This document shows positions 6,654 through 10,934 of a stretch of DNA of 10,934 nucleotides, piece by piece. Under the pieces are notes generated by a model, which saw only the letters and a list, made by a program, of their open reading frames with translations, made no database searches and was not told where the DNA came from. A program made the position numbers and the translations under genes. The stretch's first letter is position 1; each line of letters opens with the position of its first letter. Location: assembly GCA_015232735.1 (NCBI GenBank), contig JADFZC010000058.1, positions 1 to 10,934 on the forward strand. Reading direction: 5' to 3'. Origin of the DNA: Oligoflexales bacterium (GTDB taxonomy: Bacteria > Bdellovibrionota > Oligoflexia > Oligoflexales > Oligoflexaceae).

Positions 6654-6983
6654 ATGTTTGTTCGTGGATTTGGGTTGATCTGTCTGCTATTGCTAATTGA
6701 GCTTTCTTTTACAAATTGCAACAAAAAAAGGGATCTGGTTACGGACCCCGAAAAGTCCCCGGCGCAGGTCGAGTGTGAAAAACTTGACCAGAGTACATAT
6801 AAGTGGGATGTCGTAAAAAACCAGTGTATTAGAAAGGAAGAACCCGCCGCTCAGTGCGATCAGGGTAAAATCCTTAAAGAAGGCATATGTGTCGATCAAA
6901 ACGGCGAGGCGCCCAGCAGAGCCAGCATAAACGTGAATCCCAGTTATATTGACCCCAGCAAGCCCCAGCAGCCAAAGAATTAA
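6654..6983 (+). CDS. small cysteine-containing putative lipoprotein, function unknown
   Basis: 109 residues from ATG 6654, chosen because GGAAGG lies 5 bases upstream; an in-frame TTG at 6621 lacks such a site. The N-terminus is a signal peptide (MFVRGFGLICLLLLIELSFTNC) with Cys22 as probable lipidation site. FTNC is a relaxed lipobox, acceptable mainly because of the hydrophobic core before it and the charged NKKRD after it. The mature part holds four cysteines (41, 58, 68, 79) in a pattern like C-x6-Y-x2-W-x6-C followed by C-x10-C, suggesting two disulfides in a small domain. The tail after residue 83 is Pro/Ser/Asn-rich and probably unstructured. No family is recognised. Its TAA stop overlaps the stop of the convergent psuG gene by 4 bases, so the two 3' ends overlap without a terminator between them. 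Confidence 0.75.
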   Translation: MFVRGFGLICLLLLIELSFTNCNKKRDLVTDPEKSPAQVECEKLDQSTYKWDVVKNQCIRKEEPAAQCDQGKILKEGICVDQNGEAPSRASINVNPSYIDPSKPQQPKN

Positions 6984-7912
6984 TTTCTGGTCAGAGAACA
7001 GTATTCCCGGGATATTCTTGCCCCCAATTCGGCATTATTGCAGACAAGGGCGATATTGGCATCCAGGGAAGCACCTTTTGTCGCCTTCACGATATAATCA
7101 AGAAGGAACGGGGTTATGTTTTTCCCCCGTATGCCTTTGCTGTGTGCCTCTTTTAACGCCTCTTCTATAGTCTTCCCTATTAAATCCTCGTCAAGAGCCT
7201 TTTCGTGGGGTATCGGATTTGAGACAAGTACACCCCCTTTGAGTCCGACTGACCATTTTGAATTTAAAAAATCGGCGATTTCCTCAGGTGAGTTCATCCT
7301 GTAAAGTACTTTTTCCCCGCTTGTCCTGGTATAAAATGCCGGAAATTCGTCGGTCTGATAACCAAGAACCGGAACTCCCAGGGTTTCAAGGTATTCCAGT
7401 GTTTTGGGGATATCCAGTATTGATTTTACGCCGGCTGAGACCACCGCCGTGTCTGTATTGGATATTTGAAGCAGGTCCGCGGATATGTCCATGGTAGTCT
7501 GGGCCTCTCTGTGAACACCGCCTATTCCCCCTGTTACAAAAACCCTTATCTTTGCCAATTGGCAGCAAAAAAGAGTGCCGGCTACCGTGGTGGCCCCGAT
7601 TTTTTTTTGGGACATGACGTAAGGAAAGTCCCTGATACTGACTTTTATGACGTTTTTTGATGAGGCTATCATTTCGATATGGTCGGATGAGAGCCCTATT
7701 GTTATTTTGCCGTCAATGATGGCAGTTGTAGCCGGAACCGCACCATTTTTCCGTATTATGTTTTCAAGCGTAAGTCCGACTTTGAGGTTTTCCGGATATG
7801 GCATTCCATGGGCGATTATTGTTGACTCCAGCGCCACTACCGGTTTTCCTGTGTTAATGGCATCGTTAACCTCATCGCTTATCCTGATTCGGGATGAATC
7901 GTTAAAATTCAA
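6980..7912 (-). CDS. psuG: pseudouridine-5'-phosphate glycosidase PsuG
   Basis: 310 residues, the usual length (E. coli YeiN is 312). PsuG reversibly cleaves the C-C glycosidic bond of pseudouridine 5'-phosphate, giving uracil and ribose 5-phosphate, using an active-site lysine and a divalent metal. The whole family pattern is visible: VVALESTIIAHGMPYP (25-40, Glu29), Lys90, FVTGGIGGVHR (125-135), MDISADL with metal-ligand Asp146, SAGVKSILD with catalytic Lys163, GYQTDEFPAFYTRTS (184-198), SNPIP (231-235) and ANIALV with Asn286. Start is TTG 7912: the preceding sequence on the minus strand reads TAATAAGGGGGAAGAAGC, giving a strong Shine-Dalgarno 4-5 bases away, and the first in-frame ATG (Met37) lies beyond Glu29. 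The gap to psuK is 15 bases, so the two are an operon. Confidence 0.97.
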   Translation of the reverse strand: MNFNDSSRIRISDEVNDAINTGKPVVALESTIIAHGMPYPENLKVGLTLENIIRKNGAVPATTAIIDGKITIGLSSDHIEMIASSKNVIKVSIRDFPYVMSQKKIGATTVAGTLFCCQLAKIRVFVTGGIGGVHREAQTTMDISADLLQISNTDTAVVSAGVKSILDIPKTLEYLETLGVPVLGYQTDEFPAFYTRTSGEKVLYRMNSPEEIADFLNSKWSVGLKGGVLVSNPIPHEKALDEDLIGKTIEEALKEAHSKGIRGKNITPFLLDYIVKATKGASLDANIALVCNNAELGARISREYCSLTRN

Positions 7913-7927
7913 GCTTCTTCCCCCTTA

Positions 7928-8842
7928 TTAAACTGTTTTCCAAAAAGGATGGTCCTGGGAAAGGACCGACTTGGATGATTTGACGGTTTCAGCAGCCAGT
8001 TTTTGAGCAAAATCAGCCGCTTTTTCTAGCGTGCTGCCATGAATCAGTCCATATATTATCCCTGCGGTAAGAGCATCTCCGGCTCCACTGACATCCTTGA
8101 CCTCAAGGGCCGATATATTTTTAGCGGGCAGGTATCCTCGGCCCGTGTTTCCGGCATACCATTTAAGACCCCTTTCACCCATTGTGATTACCATATTTTC
8201 AAGGCCGCTTTCGTGGAATATTTTAAGATCATCCCCGCCTCCTATGGCAAACAACTCTTCCGCTTCCTCCTCATTAAGCACAAGCAGATGGATTCCGGCA
8301 ATATTTTTTGGCAATTTCCGTGATTTTATCCGAGATACCGGGTTTATTACGAGTTTTTGACTTGTCCTTTGCATAAGGGAGATTATTTCGGTCAGGGACT
8401 CAGAGGGAAGGTTGGTATCAATTATGATATATTCATATAGATTAATGTCTTTGAATATTTTTTCCAGGATGTTGGGAGTTATGGCATCACATATTTTTGT
8501 GCAGGCCAGTCCCAGGTGAAGATTTCCATTTTCGTTAAGGACGGCCGCATAAGTGCCGGTAGGTTCGGTTTCAGATTCAAACAGGAATGAGTCGTTGATA
8601 CCCAGCGATTTGATTCTTCTTCTCAACCAGACCCCGTTTTCGTCAGTGCCTATCATGCTTGCCATAGTCACATTGCATTTCAGTCGCGCCAGATTTTTGG
8701 CCATGTTAAGGCCGACTCCGCCCATTGATTTGACCTGTTCGGCAGGGTTGGAACTTCCTAAAATAAGTTTTTGGTGTGGAAAATATTTGAAATCTACAAG
8801 AGCTGCGCCGATTACGAGGATTTTTTTTTCAAGCGGGTTCAT
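7928..8842 (-). CDS. psuK: PfkB-family sugar kinase, probable pseudouridine kinase PsuK
   Basis: A ribokinase/PfkB-family kinase: KKILVIGAALVD at the N-terminus, the GGVGLNMAKNLARL signature (41-54 from the chosen Met), LNEEEAEELF (189-198), VITMGERG (218-225) and DVSGAGDALTAG (250-261) with the catalytic Asp256 and the anion-hole GAG. PsuK transfers phosphate from ATP to the 5'-OH of pseudouridine, making the substrate of PsuG; the substrate is inferred from the 15-base spacing to psuG. The frame extends to an ATG at 8917 (329 residues), but the first 25 residues are Ser/Thr/Pro-rich, unlike the family, and that ATG has no ribosome site. ATG 8842 gives 304 residues, close to the 313 of E. 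coli PsuK, with a GGAG 12 bases upstream. ATG 8860 is a third option. Confidence 0.9.
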   Translation of the reverse strand: MNPLEKKILVIGAALVDFKYFPHQKLILGSSNPAEQVKSMGGVGLNMAKNLARLKCNVTMASMIGTDENGVWLRRRIKSLGINDSFLFESETEPTGTYAAVLNENGNLHLGLACTKICDAITPNILEKIFKDINLYEYIIIDTNLPSESLTEIISLMQRTSQKLVINPVSRIKSRKLPKNIAGIHLLVLNEEEAEELFAIGGGDDLKIFHESGLENMVITMGERGLKWYAGNTGRGYLPAKNISALEVKDVSGAGDALTAGIIYGLIHGSTLEKAADFAQKLAAETVKSSKSVLSQDHPFWKTV

Positions 8843-9122
8843 GGTTTGATAAAACTCCATTTGCTTTGGACTTTCCGTCCCGGTTTTTGCTGTGGACCCG
8901 GGATGGCTTTCGACCATCTATAGTAAAGCAATAAGCTATTATTATGATAAAGAATGATTTTTTGGAAGCAGTTCCTGTTGACATCACCAGATATTTTGCG
9001 GGAATGCTCTGTTTACTGGTTTTCAAAGTAGCTTAGAATTGTGAAATGAGGCCAAAATTTCTTGTTGATTTTGACTGGGTATGGACTGATTTGAGAGGAC
9101 AGACCCATGTATAGAAGGGTTC

Positions 9123-10547
9123 TTAGATTTTTGTGCCTTCTTCATAATACAGGACTTCAATTCGTGATCCGGCTGGCGGAGGCGGATCCATCGTGATTAC
9201 CTTTTCCTTGTCGTCAAAATTCCATTCTCCGGTATACTGCTTGCCGTCGACTGTTATTTCTACGGTGTCCGTTTTAACGGTTTTGCCGATGGGAAAGGAC
9301 TTTTTCAGGGGTTCATCGATACTGTAATTCACAACGACCTTTGTCTTCTCCGGAATATTATCGTTGAAAATGATCAATTTTCCTTTTTCGTCCCAGTGAT
9401 ATTTTGATTCTTCAATTGAGTTGTCGTCAAATGTTACCTTTATCGAATCCAAAAGAGGGGTTTTCTGCAGGGGTACCGTGTTCCTGAATTCTCCTGATTT
9501 GCCTACGGTGTAGGTAACTTCAAGCTGACTTCCGGATGAAGGGACTTCCGTAAAAGTTACCGTAGTGTCTTTTATGGTATATTTGGTCCAGGGCTGTCCA
9601 TTCAGCGATATTTTAAGTGAACCTGGGTCCGGTTCGCTTTGAAGCTGTATTTTTGTTTTGAGCATCTGTGCCAGGTTTGAAGAAATCGCCTTCATTGTGG
9701 GCGTAAAATCTGCATCGGCTATTGATCCCATGTGCCCTCCGGTTCTGGTCACCAGGTTTGCATAACTGTAACCTTTATATGCTCCCTGAGGTACCTGATT
9801 GTCAGGCGTCGATGGCATGGTTATTATTCCATAGAATCGGGCGGTTTCTCCGAATGTTCTGATCGAACTGATATAATTCGCGAATTCCGCTTCCCAGTCT
9901 CTTCCGTCCCCGCAGCTTCCGTTTTGCGAACAGTTGTTTTCATCGGTGACAATGAATACTGATAAGATTGAATTTTCTCTGATCCATGGTGTTTGGTCCG
10001 GAATACCGTTTCCACCCGAGAGGCATCCTCCCTTCAAACCCAGAAGCGCATTCGGCAATCCTCTTTCCATTCCATTTCCCCCCGTTCCGGCTTTTATAGC
10101 TTTCTCATATTTGGCCTGAGCATTCGGATCTGATTTTTTGATAAGATCCCGAAAGCAGTGAGGAGTAGCATTATAATCCATATCCCTGTGGGTTGTTACA
10201 ACAGAGATCTGCCAGTCAGAATTGGATATTTCGGATAAAAGAGGTGGCATCCTTGAGGCAACGCTGACCTGGTCATCCCACATGGAGTCGGAATTATCGA
10301 TTACTATAAGCAGATCCAGAGGCGGGGTTATTTGGTTAAGAGTCTGCTTTTGGGGTGATCCGAGGGAACCTTGAACATAGGTCTCGCTTGAATTTTGGTA
10401 CTTTATTTGATCGAATTTTACTGAGATCTTTGGTGGCGGAGGTGTCGCCGGGCTTTTTTTGGTATTTCCTTTGAAAGTATTACCGCCGCAAGAGATCAAG
10501 GTCATTACTGTTAGAAGGTTTATCGTATAATTATTAGCTAGATTCAT
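9123..10547 (-). CDS. VWA-domain lipoprotein with three C-terminal beta repeats
   Basis: 474 residues from ATG 10547, with AGGGA upstream. A signal peptide ends in the lipobox LISC (Cys20), so it is probably membrane-anchored. A Pro-rich spacer (32-40) follows. Residues about 76-300 are a von Willebrand factor A domain: LDLLIVIDNSDSM carries the MIDAS DxSxS (Asp84, Ser86, Ser88), with candidates Thr155 in GTGGNGMERGL and FIVTDENN (Asp202) for the other metal-site positions. Cysteines 131, 175, 206 and 212 may form disulfides. The C-terminal third contains three related beta-rich units (about 306-347, 361-410, 423-468), each with an I-x-(L/F/V)-x-(D/N)-G/D strand and ending V-x-Y. It likely acts as an extracytoplasmic metal-dependent adhesion or scaffolding protein; the partner is unknown. 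It is followed on the same strand by psuK after 280 bases, with no clear terminator. Confidence 0.88.
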   Translation of the reverse strand: MNLANNYTINLLTVMTLISCGGNTFKGNTKKSPATPPPPKISVKFDQIKYQNSSETYVQGSLGSPQKQTLNQITPPLDLLIVIDNSDSMWDDQVSVASRMPPLLSEISNSDWQISVVTTHRDMDYNATPHCFRDLIKKSDPNAQAKYEKAIKAGTGGNGMERGLPNALLGLKGGCLSGGNGIPDQTPWIRENSILSVFIVTDENNCSQNGSCGDGRDWEAEFANYISSIRTFGETARFYGIITMPSTPDNQVPQGAYKGYSYANLVTRTGGHMGSIADADFTPTMKAISSNLAQMLKTKIQLQSEPDPGSLKISLNGQPWTKYTIKDTTVTFTEVPSSGSQLEVTYTVGKSGEFRNTVPLQKTPLLDSIKVTFDDNSIEESKYHWDEKGKLIIFNDNIPEKTKVVVNYSIDEPLKKSFPIGKTVKTDTVEITVDGKQYTGEWNFDDKEKVITMDPPPPAGSRIEVLYYEEGTKI

Positions 10548-10773
10548 AATTCAAATCCCTGTTTTTTTGTAAATTGCATCAACGGGTCAGCAGACAACAG
10601 CACTCAGACGGTCTCAGGTCAGCAATTTTTGTGCCAGATGGCGAATGGGGTTTTGGTTGGATTTAATTAAAGAATTTATTTGCCCAATTTGGGAATTGAC
10701 AGCTTATTTTACATTTTGACGTTTTTTGTCTTCAATTTATTCATGTACTGTTTGAAGTTACTATTAATATGCC

Positions 10774-10818
10774 GATATTTCCAGTTTTTTATTATATTGC
10801 AGAATATATGGAAATATC
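10774..10818. repeat. 10-bp inverted repeat, GATATTTCCA/TGGAAATATC
   Basis: GATATTTCCA (10774-10783) and TGGAAATATC (10809-10818) are perfect inverted copies with a 25-base AT-rich spacer. The pair lies 227 bases upstream of the VWA gene start and 31 bases before the long hairpin. It might be a regulator binding site or an element end; nothing decides between them. Confidence 0.6.
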
Positions 10819-10849
10819 TACATTTAACAATGAATGCAACAGGTATCGT

Positions 10850-10896
10850 GCCATAATCAGTCGCAGGCGCTGAAAGCGCCTGCGACTGATTATGGC
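10850..10896. repeat. perfect 22-bp hairpin with GAA loop
   Basis: Arms 10850-10871 and 10875-10896 are perfect reverse complements over 22 bp with only GAA between them; the apex reads GGCGCT-GAA-AGCGCC. The base of the stem carries TAATCAG (10854-10860) and CTGATTA. No T run follows on either strand, so it is not a normal terminator. The remainder of 10548-10934 is AT-rich and shows no reading frame I would call a gene. Confidence 0.92.
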
Positions 10897-10934
10897 GAAC
10901 CCTTAGCTTGCATAGGATCTGTTACGAAATATTA

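Noticed and set aside
8829..9026. 65-codon minus-strand frame upstream of psuK
   Set aside because: It overlaps the psuK start in another frame, has no clear Shine-Dalgarno and no recognisable domain.
9076..9107. TGGGT/ACCCA pair after the VWA gene as its terminator
   Set aside because: Only 5 bp with a 22-base loop and no T run on the minus strand.
10696..10724. TTGACA upstream of the right-hand hairpins as a plus-strand promoter
   Set aside because: No -10-like hexamer lies at the right distance and no plus-strand gene follows in the window.

Overview
The window carries eight protein genes (one cut by the left edge) in compact gene-sized blocks separated by three intergenic stretches of roughly 385-405 bases. 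No tRNA, rRNA, CRISPR array, transposase gene or phage gene was found. The organism looks like a Gram-negative bacterium of moderate GC. Supporting signs are a RapA/HepA-type RNA polymerase recycling ATPase, probable lipoproteins with lipobox cysteines, a VWA lipoprotein of a style familiar from deltaproteobacteria-like and Bdellovibrio-like groups, and an HU protein with a histone-H1-like Lys/Ala/His/Pro tail. The phylum assignment is inference only.

Layout. 1-2262 (+): the 3' three quarters of rapA. 2382-3098 (+): an EI24/CysZ-like membrane protein with an excellent Shine-Dalgarno sequence. 3109-4665 (-): a secreted or lipid-anchored GH5 endoglucanase with an unrecognised N-terminal beta-rich domain, ending 10 bases from the EI24 gene. 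4666-5050: a non-coding region with direct repeats, a compound hairpin, and the strong terminator of the next gene. 5051-5500 (-): HU-like nucleoid protein. 5615-6247 (-): LOG-family nucleotide phosphoribohydrolase. 6248-6653: a region with three hairpins. 6654-6983 (+): a small Cys-containing lipoprotein whose stop codon interlocks with that of the following convergent gene. 6980-7912 and 7928-8842 (-): a two-gene psuK-psuG operon for pseudouridine breakdown. 9123-10547 (-): a VWA-domain lipoprotein with three C-terminal beta repeats. 10548-10934: AT-rich, with a 10-bp inverted repeat and a perfect 22-bp hairpin.

How the genes fit together. The only clear pathway is PsuK plus PsuG: pseudouridine is phosphorylated and then cleaved to uracil and ribose 5-phosphate. 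LOG, three kilobases away, also releases ribose 5-phosphate from a nucleotide. RapA and the HU protein act on transcription and the nucleoid. The GH5 enzyme, small lipoprotein and VWA protein are envelope or exported products. I see no multi-gene novel system. The most unusual signals are the intergenic hairpins: three compound or long hairpins share a TGAA apex, and two share TAATCA/TGATTA arm sequences, which suggests a dispersed palindromic repeat family.
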